DNA of 57,637 bases. It comes from Streptomyces jumonjinensis. GTDB lineage: Bacteria; Actinomycetota; Actinomycetes; Streptomycetales; Streptomycetaceae. The translations under genes were made by a program, and so were the position numbers. This document shows positions 17,191-25,216 of this stretch, one piece after another. The notes under the pieces are model-generated. The model was not told where the DNA came from and did not search any database. It saw only the letters and a program-made list of their open reading frames with translations. Position 1 is the first letter of the stretch. Each line of letters begins with the position of its first letter. The stretch covers positions 1 to 57,637 of the forward strand of contig NZ_VCLA01000061.1 in assembly GCF_009600885.1 (NCBI RefSeq). Direction: 5' to 3'.

Positions 17191-18547
17191 CCTCGCCCGC
17201 CGCGTAATTCCGCAGGAACAGCGCCTCGGCGACGGACAGCCGCTCCAACTCCTCCGGCGACACCGACTCGTTCACCGCGTGGATCTGCGCCTTGGGCTCG
17301 CTCAGCCCGATCAGCAGGATCTCCGCGTCCGGATAGAGCGTCCCCAGCGTGTTGCAGAGCGGAATCGAGCCGCCCATGCCCGACGCCTGCATCTCCTGGC
17401 CCGGATAGGCCACCCGCATCGCGTCCGCCATCGCCGTGTACGCCGGGCTGCTCACATCCGCCTGGAACGGCTGTCCCTGACCCGACTGCTCCACCGAGAC
17501 CCTGGCCCCCCACGGGGTGTGCGCCTGGATATGCGCCGTCAGCAGCTTGGTGACCTCGGCCGCGTCCCGGCCGGGCGGCACCCGCAGACTGATCAGCGCC
17601 CCCGCGCTCGACTGCACCGACGGGGTCGCGCCGGTCACCGCCGGGCAGTCGATGCCGATGACGGTCACCGAGGGCCGCGCCCAGATGCGGTCGGCGACCG
17701 TACCCGAACCGGTCAGCTCCACCCCGTCCAGCACCTTGGCGTCCCGCCGGAAGTCGTCCTCCGGATACTGCAGACCCGTCCAGCTCTGCCCGGCGTCCAG
17801 CCCGTCCACGGTGGTCGAACCGTCCTCGGCGCGCAGCGAGTCCAGCACGCGGATCAGCGCGGCCAGCGCGTCCGGGGCCGCGCCGCCGAACTGACCCGAG
17901 TGCAGATTCCCCGCCAGGGTGTCCACCCGGACCTTGACCAGCGTCATCCCCCGCAGCGTCGCCGTGACCGTGGGCAGTCCCTCGCGGAAGTTCCCCGAGT
18001 CGCCGATGACGACGGCGTCGGCGGCCAGCAGCTCCGGGTGCGCCTCGGCGTACCGCTCCAGACCACCGGTGCCCTGCTCCTCCGAGCCCTCCAGGATCAT
18101 CTTCACCGAGACCGGCGCCCCGCCGTTCGCCTTCAGGGCGCGCAGGGCGAGCAGATGCATGATGAAGCCGCCCTTGCAGTCGGCGGAACCGCGCCCGTAC
18201 CAGCGGCCGTCGCGCTCGGTCAGCTCGAAGGGCGGGGAGAGCCAGGCGTCCTCGTCCAGCGGCGGCTGAACGTCGTAGTGCGCGTACAGCAGCACGGTCG
18301 GCGCACCGGCCGGCCCGGGCAGGAATCCGTAGACCGACTGGGTGCCGTCCGGGGTGTCGAGCAGCGCGACGTCCTCGAACCCCTCGGCGCGCAGCACGTC
18401 GGCGCACCAGCGCGCCGCCGCCTCGCACTCGCTCTTCGGGAACTGAGCCGGATCCGCCACCGACCGGAAGGCCACCAGCTCGGCCAGCTCCGCCTTGGCG
18501 CGGGGCAGCAGCGAGGCGACGGTCTCGGCGATCGGATCGGCGGTCAT
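17177..18547 (-). CDS. M20 family metallopeptidase (dipeptidase)
   Basis: A 456-residue M20/M28-type peptidase. The zinc ligands and catalytic residues are visible: YAHYDVQPP, GRGSADCKGG, EGSEEQGTGG (the catalytic Glu pair) and LHSGQFGG in the dimerisation domain, with MGGSIPLC near the C-terminus. Members hydrolyse dipeptides or N-acyl amino acids with two zinc ions in the cytosol. ATG 18547 has AGGAG upstream; the open frame runs on to 19783 but that part is only the shadow of the opposite gene. Divergent from the flavoprotein gene. The 3' end lies in a tandem repeat. Confidence 0.92.
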   Translation of the reverse strand: MTADPIAETVASLLPRAKAELAELVAFRSVADPAQFPKSECEAAARWCADVLRAEGFEDVALLDTPDGTQSVYGFLPGPAGAPTVLLYAHYDVQPPLDEDAWLSPPFELTERDGRWYGRGSADCKGGFIMHLLALRALKANGGAPVSVKMILEGSEEQGTGGLERYAEAHPELLAADAVVIGDSGNFREGLPTVTATLRGMTLVKVRVDTLAGNLHSGQFGGAAPDALAALIRVLDSLRAEDGSTTVDGLDAGQSWTGLQYPEDDFRRDAKVLDGVELTGSGTVADRIWARPSVTVIGIDCPAVTGATPSVQSSAGALISLRVPPGRDAAEVTKLLTAHIQAHTPWGARVSVEQSGQGQPFQADVSSPAYTAMADAMRVAYPGQEMQASGMGGSIPLCNTLGTLYPDAEILLIGLSEPKAQIHAVNESVSPEELERLSVAEALFLRNYAAGEGASR

Positions 18548-18655
18548 GGGCACGCTCCTGGTAGGTGCGACGTTATGCGATACGTGTACGGCAAATACGC
18601 GGTCGATCCTGCCACAGCGAGGTGGGATCGCCGCCCGTAGGATGCCGTCGAGAGC

Positions 18656-19924
18656 ATGGGGAACGCGTCGGATCGGGAGCAGAAGCACATCGTGAGCAGC
18701 GAGAACGGTGGCACCGGGGCAGAAGCATTTGAACACGGCGATCCGGTGTGGGACGTCGTCGTGGTCGGCGCCGGGCCCGCGGGGGCGTCGGCGGCATACG
18801 CGGCGGCGGTGGCGGGCCGTCAGGTGCTGCTGCTGGAGAAGGCCGAACTGCCGCGCTACAAGACCTGCGGCGGCGGGATCATCGGACCCTCGCGGGACAG
18901 TCTGCCGCCGGGATTCGAACTGCCGCTGCGCGATCGGGTGCACGCGGTCACCTTCACCCTGAACGGGAAGCTGACCCGAACCCGCCGCTCCAAGAAGATG
19001 CTCTTCGGGCTGATCAACCGCTCGGAGTTCGACGCCCAGCTGGTCGAGCACGCGCAGAAGGCCGGCGCCGTCCTGCGGACCGGGGTCGCGGTCTCCAGGG
19101 TCGAGCAGCACGGCCCGGCGGTCCCCGACCGGCGCACGGTCGCCGTGGTCACCTCCGACGGGGAGACGGTGCTCGCCCGGGCGGTCGTCGGCGCGGACGG
19201 CAGCGCCAGCCGGATAGGAGCCCATGTCGGGGTCAAGCTCGACCAGGTCGACCTCGGCCTGGAGGCGGAGATCCCGGTGCCGGAGTCGGTGGCCGAGGAC
19301 TGGGCGGGGCGGGTGCTCATCGACTGGGGTCCGATGCCCGGCAGCTACGGCTGGGTGTTCCCCAAGGGGCAGACCCTCACGGTCGGTGTGATCTCCGCGC
19401 GCGGCGAGGGCGCCGCGACCAAGCGCTATCTGGAGGACTTCATCGCCCGGCTCGGACTCGCGGGGTTCGAGCCGGCCGTCTCGTCGGGGCATCTGACCCG
19501 CTGCCGCAGCGATGACTCGCCGCTGTCCCGGGGCCGGGTCCTGGTCTGCGGCGACGCGGCAGGACTGCTCGAACCGTGGACCCGTGAGGGGATCTCCTGC
19601 GCCCTGCGCTCGGGCCGGCTCGCGGGGGAGTGGGCGGTCAGGATCTCGGAGGCGCATGACGCGGTGGACGCCCGCCGGCAGGCGCTGAACTACGCCTTCG
19701 CCATCAAGGCGGGCCTCGGAGTCGAGATGGGGGTGGGGCGGCGGCTGCTCTCCGTCTTCGAGCGCCGTCCCGGCGTCGTCCACGCGGCGATCACCGGGCT
19801 GCGGCCCGCGTGGCGGGCGTTCGCCGACATCACCCGCGGCTCCACCACCCTGGCGGGTCTGGTCCGCACCAACGGGGTGGCCCGGCGGGCGCTGGAGGCC
19901 CTGGACCGCCGCGCCAAGAGCTGA
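18656..19924 (+). CDS. Geranylgeranyl reductase family FAD-dependent oxidoreductase
   Basis: A 422-residue flavoprotein. The dinucleotide fold VVVGAGPAGASAAYAAA is followed by LLLEKAELPRYKTCGGG, a signature of the geranylgeranyl reductase/PHBH-like group, and the second FAD motif is VCGDAAGLLEPWTREGI. Family members reduce prenyl chains (menaquinone side chain, geranylgeranyl groups) or hydroxylate aromatics. The start is uncertain: ATG 18656, or GTG 18692 with GGGAG 12 nt before it. A TAGGAT box at 18636-18641 would place transcription just ahead of ATG 18656. Single gene, divergent from the peptidase. Confidence 0.88.
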   Translation: MGNASDREQKHIVSSENGGTGAEAFEHGDPVWDVVVVGAGPAGASAAYAAAVAGRQVLLLEKAELPRYKTCGGGIIGPSRDSLPPGFELPLRDRVHAVTFTLNGKLTRTRRSKKMLFGLINRSEFDAQLVEHAQKAGAVLRTGVAVSRVEQHGPAVPDRRTVAVVTSDGETVLARAVVGADGSASRIGAHVGVKLDQVDLGLEAEIPVPESVAEDWAGRVLIDWGPMPGSYGWVFPKGQTLTVGVISARGEGAATKRYLEDFIARLGLAGFEPAVSSGHLTRCRSDDSPLSRGRVLVCGDAAGLLEPWTREGISCALRSGRLAGEWAVRISEAHDAVDARRQALNYAFAIKAGLGVEMGVGRRLLSVFERRPGVVHAAITGLRPAWRAFADITRGSTTLAGLVRTNGVARRALEALDRRAKS

Positions 19925-20015
19925 CCCGAGCCGTCGCCCTGGGGCCCGGGTCGCCCCGGGGCCCGGCGGCCGTGCCGCCGTGTCGCCGTGTCGCCGCGAC
20001 GTGGTCCCCGGGGGC

Positions 20016-20477
20016 TCACCCGCCGACGGTGATCCGGAAGACCGGGTGCCGGTGGGCGGCGGCCAGCAGCTCCTCGTCCGTGGAGTCGGCGGTCACATCG
20101 CCGAAGAAGCGGCCGACCTCCCAGCCCCAGCGCTTCAGATAGACGCGGAGCAGGGCGGGCTTCTCCTCGTCGGGCAGCTCCACGGCGGTGAACTCCTGCA
20201 CCCTGCGGCCCAGCTGGAGCCGTCCGCCGCCCGCGGCCCGCAGATTGCGCACCCAGTGGGAGTGCCCCCGGGCGGAGATCAGATACGGGCCGCCCTCGTA
20301 GGGGAGCGGGTTGACCGGGATGCTGCGCCACTCGCCGCTGGTGCGTCCCCGGACGGAGAGCTCGGCGGTGCCCAGGAGGCTGATCCCGCGACGGGCGAGC
20401 CAGCCGATGGCGGTGTTCATGATGCTGTCGACGCGGTTGGGCTTGATGTAGTGGGGGGTCGAGTGGGTCTGCTGCAT
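20016..20477 (-). CDS. DDN-like deazaflavin (F420)-dependent nitroreductase family protein
   Basis: A 153-residue split-barrel protein of the family typified by the mycobacterial deazaflavin-dependent nitroreductase Ddn. The characteristic VRGRTSGEWRSIPVNPLPYEG and YLISARGHSHWVRNLRA segments, which bind F420 phosphate and deazaflavin, are present. It probably reduces a quinone, enone or xenobiotic with F420H2. AGGAG precedes ATG 20477. Divergent from a TetR gene, with two identical palindromic cores between them, so repression by that TetR is likely. The C-terminus ends at FRITVGG. Confidence 0.88.
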   Translation of the reverse strand: MQQTHSTPHYIKPNRVDSIMNTAIGWLARRGISLLGTAELSVRGRTSGEWRSIPVNPLPYEGGPYLISARGHSHWVRNLRAAGGGRLQLGRRVQEFTAVELPDEEKPALLRVYLKRWGWEVGRFFGDVTADSTDEELLAAAHRHPVFRITVGG

Positions 20478-20512
20478 GGCGGGCTCCTGGGCTGTTGATC
20501 CGCTCTTCGTTT

Positions 20513-20529
20513 CGAGAGCAGTGCTCTCG
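20513..20529. promoter_or_regulatory. TetR operator 1 (perfect 17-bp palindrome)
   Basis: CGAGAGCAGTGCTCTCG is symmetric around its central G. It lies 36 bp upstream of the DDN-like gene, in the position expected for its promoter. Confidence 0.75.
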
Positions 20530-20566
20530 CTTGAGATCAGTGTGCACGCGTTCGCGTGTCAAAGCA

Positions 20567-20579
20567 AGAGCAGTGCTCT
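20567..20579. promoter_or_regulatory. TetR operator 2 (same 13-bp core)
   Basis: AGAGCAGTGCTCT repeats the core of operator 1 with centres 52 bp apart, about five helical turns. It lies 60 bp upstream of the TetR start. A weaker half-site CAGTGCTCT follows at 20609-20617. Confidence 0.75.
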
Positions 20580-20638
20580 CGAAATGGCTCGCTGCTCTTG
20601 TCGTTGGTCAGTGCTCTGAAGCGTGAAAGACTGTTCCC

Positions 20639-21460
20639 ATGACCACGATCCGAGGGGCCAGGGCGCGGGCCCGTATGGAAGTCACCGCCGCCATCAAGGA
20701 CGAAGCCCGCAGACAGCTCGCGGCCGAGGGCGCGGCCAAGCTCTCCCTGCGCGCGGTCGCCCGGGAGCTCGGCATGGTCTCCTCGGCCCTCTACCGCTAC
20801 TTCCCCAGCCGTGACGATCTCCTGACCGCCCTTATCGTCGACGCCTATGACGCGGTCGGCGCGGCGGCGGAGTCCGCCCTCACCACCGCGCCCGGTGCGC
20901 CGGAGTCCGGAGCGCCCGCGCCCGGCCCCGCCGTTGCTCCCGCCGCGTCCGGCCCGTCCGCCGCCTCCGCCGCCCCCGCCCCCGCCGCCCTCCACTCCGC
21001 CCGCTGGATCGCGCTCTGCCGGGCGGTGCGGGCCTGGGCCCTCGCCCACCCCCATGAGTACGCCCTGATCTACGGCTCCCCGGTGCCCGGCTACTCCGCC
21101 CCCAGCGACACCATCGGCCCCGCCGCCCGCGTCGGCGGCGCGCTGATCGCCATCGCTCGCGACGCCCACCGGACGGGCGGCCTCGCACTGCCGCCCCTCG
21201 CGGAGGAGCTCCGCCCCGAGGCGCACCGGCTCACCGCCCTGCTCGCCCCTGACCTGCCGCCCGCCGTCGTCGTGGCGCTCACAGCCGCTTGGTCACAGCT
21301 CTTCGGGCTGATCTCCTTCGAACTGTTCGGCCAGTTCAACAAGGTCGTCGAGGAGCGCGACGCCTTCTTCACCCAGGCCGTCACCCGGCTCTCGTACGAG
21401 GTCGGGCTCGGCGCTCACCCCTCCGCCGACCCGCTCTCCAGGGGTGCGGCGCGGCGCTGA
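20639..21460 (+). CDS. TetR family transcriptional repressor
   Basis: A 273-residue repressor. The N-terminal helix-turn-helix is LSLRAVARELGMVSSALYRYFPSRDDLLTAL (residues about 36-66), and a WHG-type ligand domain follows after an Ala/Pro-rich linker (about 80-120). ATG 20639 lies next to two AGAGCAGTGCTCT palindromes shared with the divergent DDN-like reductase, so it is probably an autorepressor that also controls the reductase. The ligand may be the reductase's substrate. The linker is longer than usual for the family. Confidence 0.9.
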   Translation: MTTIRGARARARMEVTAAIKDEARRQLAAEGAAKLSLRAVARELGMVSSALYRYFPSRDDLLTALIVDAYDAVGAAAESALTTAPGAPESGAPAPGPAVAPAASGPSAASAAPAPAALHSARWIALCRAVRAWALAHPHEYALIYGSPVPGYSAPSDTIGPAARVGGALIAIARDAHRTGGLALPPLAEELRPEAHRLTALLAPDLPPAVVVALTAAWSQLFGLISFELFGQFNKVVEERDAFFTQAVTRLSYEVGLGAHPSADPLSRGAARR

Positions 21461-21493
21461 CCCGGGAGAGCGGCGGCCGGGCCCCGTACGGCA

Positions 21494-21583
21494 GTTTGTT
21501 CTTGCGCGGCACAAACAGGGGATGGCGGGCGATAGGGTGAGGTCATGATCCGGACATGCCGACTTCACGACCTCCGGATCATG
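21494..21583 (+). promoter_or_regulatory. Regulatory region of the ROK repressor with two inverted repeats
   Basis: GTTTGT (21494-21499) is inverted as ACAAAC (21511-21516). Downstream, CATGATCCGGA (21544-21554) is perfectly inverted as TCCGGATCATG (21573-21583), 15 bp before the ATG at 21598. Either could be the autoregulatory site; the second could also fold in the mRNA leader. Confidence 0.5.
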
Positions 21584-21597
21584 GGAGACTCGCCCCC

Positions 21598-22812
21598 ATG
21601 AACGGCAAGGCGACGAGCAACAGAACAAAGCTGGAAAGGGGCCGCGGGGCACTGGGCCCCGCGCTGGAACTGGTTCACACCGGCCGCGCGCCCACCCGCG
21701 CCGTGCTCACCGCCGAACTCGGAGTCACTCGTGCCACCGCCGGCGCGGTAGCCGCCGAACTCGAAGCCCTGGGGCTGATCCGGGTCGACTCCCGGCCCGC
21801 CGCCGCGGCCGGATCCCAGGGCAGGCCCTCCCACCGGCTCTCCATCGACGAAGCGGGCCCCGTCGTCCTCGCCGCCCAGGTCCACGGGGACGGATTCCGC
21901 GCGGCGCTGGTCGGCCTCGGCGGACGCACCGTCGCCACCGCGCCCACCTGCGCGCCGGTCGCCGCCGACCCCGCCCAGGTGCTCGGCGAGGTCGTCGCCG
22001 CCGGAGCGGCCCTGCTCCGCCGGAGCGGGCGGCGATGCGTCGGCGCGGGCCTCGCGGTGCCGTCCGCGCTCGCCGAACCCGAGGGGACCGCGCTCAACCC
22101 GCTGCACATCGCCTGGCCCGCGGGCTCTCCCGTACGCGACGTCTTCGCCGAACGGGTCCGGGACGCGGGCATCACCGGCCCGGCCTTCACCGGCAACGAC
22201 GTCAATCTCGCCGCGCTCGCCGAGCACCGGCACGGCGCGGGGCGCGGCGCCCGGCATCTGCTCTGCGTCGCCACCGGGCACCGGGGCGTCGGCGGCGCCC
22301 TGGTCCTCGACGGCCGGCTGCACACCGGCAGTTCCGGACTGGCGCTCGAAGTCGGCCACCTCACCGTCAGCCCCGAGGGCCGCCCCTGCCACTGCGGCAG
22401 CCGGGGCTGCCTCGACGTCGAGACCGACCCCCTGGCCTTTCTGCTCTCGGCCGGCCGGGAGCCGGGCCCCGAGGTCTCCCTCCTCCAGCAGTCCCGGGAG
22501 CTGCTCCGTTCGGAGTACGACGACCCCGCGGTGCGCAGGGCGGGTGCGGAGCTCGTCGACCGGCTCGGTCAGGGACTCGCCGGGCTGGTCAACATCCTCA
22601 ACCCCGACCGCATCATCCTCGGCGGACTCCACCGCGAGCTCTTCGCCGCCGACCCGGAACGGCTGCGCGCGGTGGTCGCCGACCGCAGTCTGTGGGGCCG
22701 CAGCGGAGGGGTGCCGATCCTCGGCTGCGCACTCGACCACAACAGCCTGGTCGGCGCGGCGGAACTCGCCTGGCAGCCGGTGCTCGACGACCCCCTGACG
22801 GCACTGGCCTGA
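21598..22812 (+). CDS. ROK family transcriptional regulator (NagC/XylR type)
   Basis: A 404-residue protein with a winged helix at the N-terminus (APTRAVLTAELGVTRATAGAVAAELEALGLI, about 30-60) joined to a ROK domain. The zinc motif is CHCGSRGCLDVE. The ATP-binding motif expected of active kinases is degenerate: VLAAQVHGDGFRAALVGLGG instead of DxGGT. So it is a sugar-sensing repressor rather than a kinase. GGGAG precedes ATG 21598; an upstream in-frame codon at 21556 is less likely. No sugar genes are adjacent, so its targets are unknown apart from probable autoregulation. Confidence 0.88.
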   Translation: MNGKATSNRTKLERGRGALGPALELVHTGRAPTRAVLTAELGVTRATAGAVAAELEALGLIRVDSRPAAAAGSQGRPSHRLSIDEAGPVVLAAQVHGDGFRAALVGLGGRTVATAPTCAPVAADPAQVLGEVVAAGAALLRRSGRRCVGAGLAVPSALAEPEGTALNPLHIAWPAGSPVRDVFAERVRDAGITGPAFTGNDVNLAALAEHRHGAGRGARHLLCVATGHRGVGGALVLDGRLHTGSSGLALEVGHLTVSPEGRPCHCGSRGCLDVETDPLAFLLSAGREPGPEVSLLQQSRELLRSEYDDPAVRRAGAELVDRLGQGLAGLVNILNPDRIILGGLHRELFAADPERLRAVVADRSLWGRSGGVPILGCALDHNSLVGAAELAWQPVLDDPLTALA

Positions 22813-22837
22813 CCGCCCCCGGGACCCGCGTCATCCC

Positions 22838-22966
22838 TCCGGGGACATGGGCGGGTCCGCGGTCCGCCACGCGTCCGGGGACATGGGCGAGTCAGGGGCC
22901 CGCCACCCGTCCGGCGGCATGGGCCGGTCCGTGGCCCGCCACCCGTCCGGCGGCATGGGGGACGCC
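22838..22966. repeat. 36-bp tandem repeat, about 3.6 copies
   Basis: Units start at 22838, 22874, 22910 and 22946 (the last partial), each TCCGGNGNCATGGGC with CCGCCACSCG at the end. The array begins 26 bp after the ROK repressor stop and ends before the YihY/BrkB gene. The period is a multiple of three, and the frame of the downstream gene stays open through it, but no start codon in that frame would make it coding. Confidence 0.8.
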
Positions 22967-22997
22967 TCGCACCGCCCGAGCGGGTAGTCGACCAGCT

Positions 22998-23843
22998 ATG
23001 ACCCATCAGCCCTCCGGTGCGGCCCCCCACCCGCACCGGGCCGGCCGACTGAGCGCCAGGATCCTCTCCTCGCCCATCGGCCTCGCCTGGGTCCGGGGCC
23101 GTGAGATGGAACTGATGCACCGGGCCATGGGCTTCGCCGCGCTCGGCTTCCTCACCCTCGTGCCGCTGCTGGTCGTCGTCGCCGCGGCCGACCCGGCCAG
23201 CGGCCAGGGCTTCGCCCGCTGGCTGGGTCAGGCCCTCGGGGTCTCCCAGGCGTCCCAGGACGAGGTCGAGAGCCTCTTCGGCATGCCGGGCACCGCACTC
23301 CAGCGCACCACCGCCTTCGGTCTCGCCGCGCTCACCGTCTTCGGGCTCACCTTCGGATCCGCCGTCCAGACGGGGTACGAGAAGGTCTGGGATCTGCCCA
23401 CCGCGCGCTGGCACACCATGTGGCGGCATGTCGTCTTCCTCGCCCTGCTCGTCTTCTGTCTGCTGGTCTTCGTCAACACCCCGATCCCCTCCGACCCGGC
23501 CATCGCCGCCGCCGCGGCCACGCTCGGGGATCTCACCGGCACCGCCCTCTTCTTCTGGATCGCCCAGCGCCTGCTGCTCGGCGGCCGGGTCCGCTGGCAG
23601 GCCCTGCTGCCCGGAGCCGTGCTGACCGCGCTCGCCCTGCTCGGGCTGCGGGTCTTCTCCCAGTTCGTCTTCTCCCCGCTGATCGCCTCGAACGCGGTCA
23701 CCTACGGCCCCTTCGGCACCGTGCTCGTGCTCCAGTCCTGGCTCGTCGGCGTCGGCGTGGTCGTCTACGGCGGAGCGCTGGTGGGCCGGCTCGTCCATGA
23801 GGGCCGGGTACGCCGGCGACTGGAACGCGAGCTGCTGTCCTGA
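22998..23843 (+). CDS. YihY/virulence factor BrkB family membrane protein
   Basis: A 281-residue integral membrane protein with five to six hydrophobic segments. The family pattern is seen in FGSAVQTGYEKVWDL, LLGGRVRWQALLPGAVLTALALLG and SQFVFSPLIASNAVTYGPFGTVLV (shown in parts). These proteins, once called RNase BN, are membrane proteins of uncertain function. ATG 22998 has only a weak ribosome-binding site. The N-terminus has a short cytosolic Pro/His segment. It lies after the 36-bp repeat array. Confidence 0.85.
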   Translation: MTHQPSGAAPHPHRAGRLSARILSSPIGLAWVRGREMELMHRAMGFAALGFLTLVPLLVVVAAADPASGQGFARWLGQALGVSQASQDEVESLFGMPGTALQRTTAFGLAALTVFGLTFGSAVQTGYEKVWDLPTARWHTMWRHVVFLALLVFCLLVFVNTPIPSDPAIAAAAATLGDLTGTALFFWIAQRLLLGGRVRWQALLPGAVLTALALLGLRVFSQFVFSPLIASNAVTYGPFGTVLVLQSWLVGVGVVVYGGALVGRLVHEGRVRRRLERELLS

Positions 23844-23859
23844 CCTCCCGGCCCGGGCC

Positions 23860-23894
23860 CGGCGTGCCGTAAGGGGTTCGGCGTGCCGTAAGGG
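23860..23894. repeat. Two direct copies of a 16-bp repeat
   Basis: CGGCGTGCCGTAAGGG occurs at 23860-23875 and 23879-23894, just after the YihY/BrkB stop at 23843. Confidence 0.7.
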
Positions 23895-23914
23895 CGGCGC
23901 GTCCGCCGCCGCGC

Positions 23915-24463
23915 TCAGCTCGCCAGCGCCGACCCGGCCGGGGCGTGCTCCCGTACCGCGTCATCGGAGCCGGCGGCGAGTGAGCCGTCGGCCGCCGGGG
24001 CATCGGCCGTACGCCGTGCCGGATCGGCCCCCGGATCGACCGCCGAGAGCCGCGCCGCCTCCATGGGCGGCGGCGCGGCCAGCGTGAACCAGACGGTCTT
24101 CCCCGTATCGCCCTGGGGCCGTACCCCCCACTTCTCGCTCACCGCCGCTATCAGCGAGAGCCCACGCCCCGACGTGGCGAACAGATCGCCGTCCTGGACG
24201 GCGGGGAGCCGTGGATCGTGGTCGTGAACCGAGACCGTGACCCGGCCGAGCAGCAGTTCGAGGTCCACGACGCACAGCTTGTCCGGCTCGGCGTGCCGGT
24301 GGACATTGGTCAGCAGCTCGGTGACGCCGAGCGCGGCCTGGTCGATGAGAGGGTCGAGATGCCAGTAGCGCAGCTGCGCCGAGACGATCCTGCGGACCTG
24401 GCCGATCCGCGACGGCAGGGCCTGGAGCTCCACCGTGCAGTGTCTGCTTGACTCGCTGATCAC
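23915..24463 (-). CDS. Anti-sigma-factor-type ATP-binding regulator (HATPase_c_2)
   Basis: A 182-residue protein with a GHKL ATPase fold like SpoIIAB/RsbW. The N box is TELLTNVHRHA; the G1 area is VSVHDHDPRLP, and the G2 area is TSGRGLSLIAAVSEKWGV. The C-terminal 50 residues are Ala/Asp-rich and variable. Streptomyces has many such proteins, acting as kinases of anti-anti-sigma factors or as free regulators. GTG 24463 is chosen because GGGGAG lies 8 nt before it and the typical MISESSRHCTVELQALP begins there. No partner anti-anti-sigma gene is adjacent; the SpoIIE-type phosphatase at 45989 is a distant candidate. Confidence 0.87.
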   Translation of the reverse strand: MISESSRHCTVELQALPSRIGQVRRIVSAQLRYWHLDPLIDQAALGVTELLTNVHRHAEPDKLCVVDLELLLGRVTVSVHDHDPRLPAVQDGDLFATSGRGLSLIAAVSEKWGVRPQGDTGKTVWFTLAAPPPMEAARLSAVDPGADPARRTADAPAADGSLAAGSDDAVREHAPAGSALAS

Positions 24464-24693
24464 GGCTGCGACTCCCCGAAGTAGGTCCGGAAGAAGACGG
24501 AGATCGGATCCAGCAGTTGCCGCCTGCTGAGTCTTGACCGGCGGTACGCCTGATCCCCTCCGGGATCGCACGGTGACCGTCGATGCACCCTGAGTAATGT
24601 ATGACCAGCGTGAGGCACGTACCACGGTCCCGCAACCCGGCGCTTCCCCGCGGCCCGGCCCGGACGGCGTCCGGGCGATGGGCGCGGCGGCGC

Positions 24694-25017
24694 TCAGTCC
24701 TCGGCGGCGCCCGCCCCGTGCACGGCCTTCAGAAAACGGCCCGTCAGCGTCTGAGGGTCCGTCCGGCGGTTGCGCTGGCCCATCGTCAGCCGGTAGCGCT
24801 TGCCGTTGACCGTCAGTGCGGTGCTCGCCTCATCGGTGAACCACGCCCTGCCCGCCCTGACCGCGCGGATCGGCGCACTGTCGATCACCCGGCCATAGCT
24901 GGTGAGCAACTCCAGCTTGCCGTCCCTGATCAGCACCTGACCGGCTTTGGTGAGCGAGCGTGGCCACCGCTCGATCCGTACGCCCGTGGCCCGGAATTCG
25001 GGTTCAGCCATCGCCAT
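24694..25017 (-). CDS. Conserved small protein of unknown function
   Basis: A 107-residue protein I cannot name with certainty. It starts MAMAEPEFRATGVRIERWPR and contains strands like GQVLIRDGKLELLTSYGRVIDSAP, ALTVNGKRYRLTMG. The pattern suggests a small beta-rich (PH-like) domain. A basic tail follows (QRNRRTDPQTLTGRFLKAV). No signal peptide or membrane segment is present. GGGGAG precedes ATG 25017. It is divergent from the cysteine-synthase-like gene across 199 bp that should hold both promoters. Confidence 0.7.
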   Translation of the reverse strand: MAMAEPEFRATGVRIERWPRSLTKAGQVLIRDGKLELLTSYGRVIDSAPIRAVRAGRAWFTDEASTALTVNGKRYRLTMGQRNRRTDPQTLTGRFLKAVHGAGAAED

Positions 25018-25216
25018 GGGCTCCCCGCCCCCTTCGTAGCATCGCCTGATGGCAGTCTGCCCAACTCCGGTCGCGTATACCAGTAGGCGTGGGCAGTGCC
25101 GCACTCCACTGAACCACAAGTACGCCCTATGGATTCCCCAAGTGAGTATTTGTGCAGGTAGTGGGCTTACTGTGGCCGTGCGGAGACGGGACATCAGTGT
25201 GACGGAGGCGGCGGGC

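Noticed and set aside
17177..19783. An 868-residue open frame on the minus strand
   Set aside because: The part beyond 18547 is the reverse of the flavoprotein gene. Only the M20 peptidase part is protein-like.
22035..22997. Upstream extension of the YihY/BrkB frame through the 36-bp repeats
   Set aside because: It overlaps the ROK repressor gene in another frame and has no start codon between 22812 and 22998.
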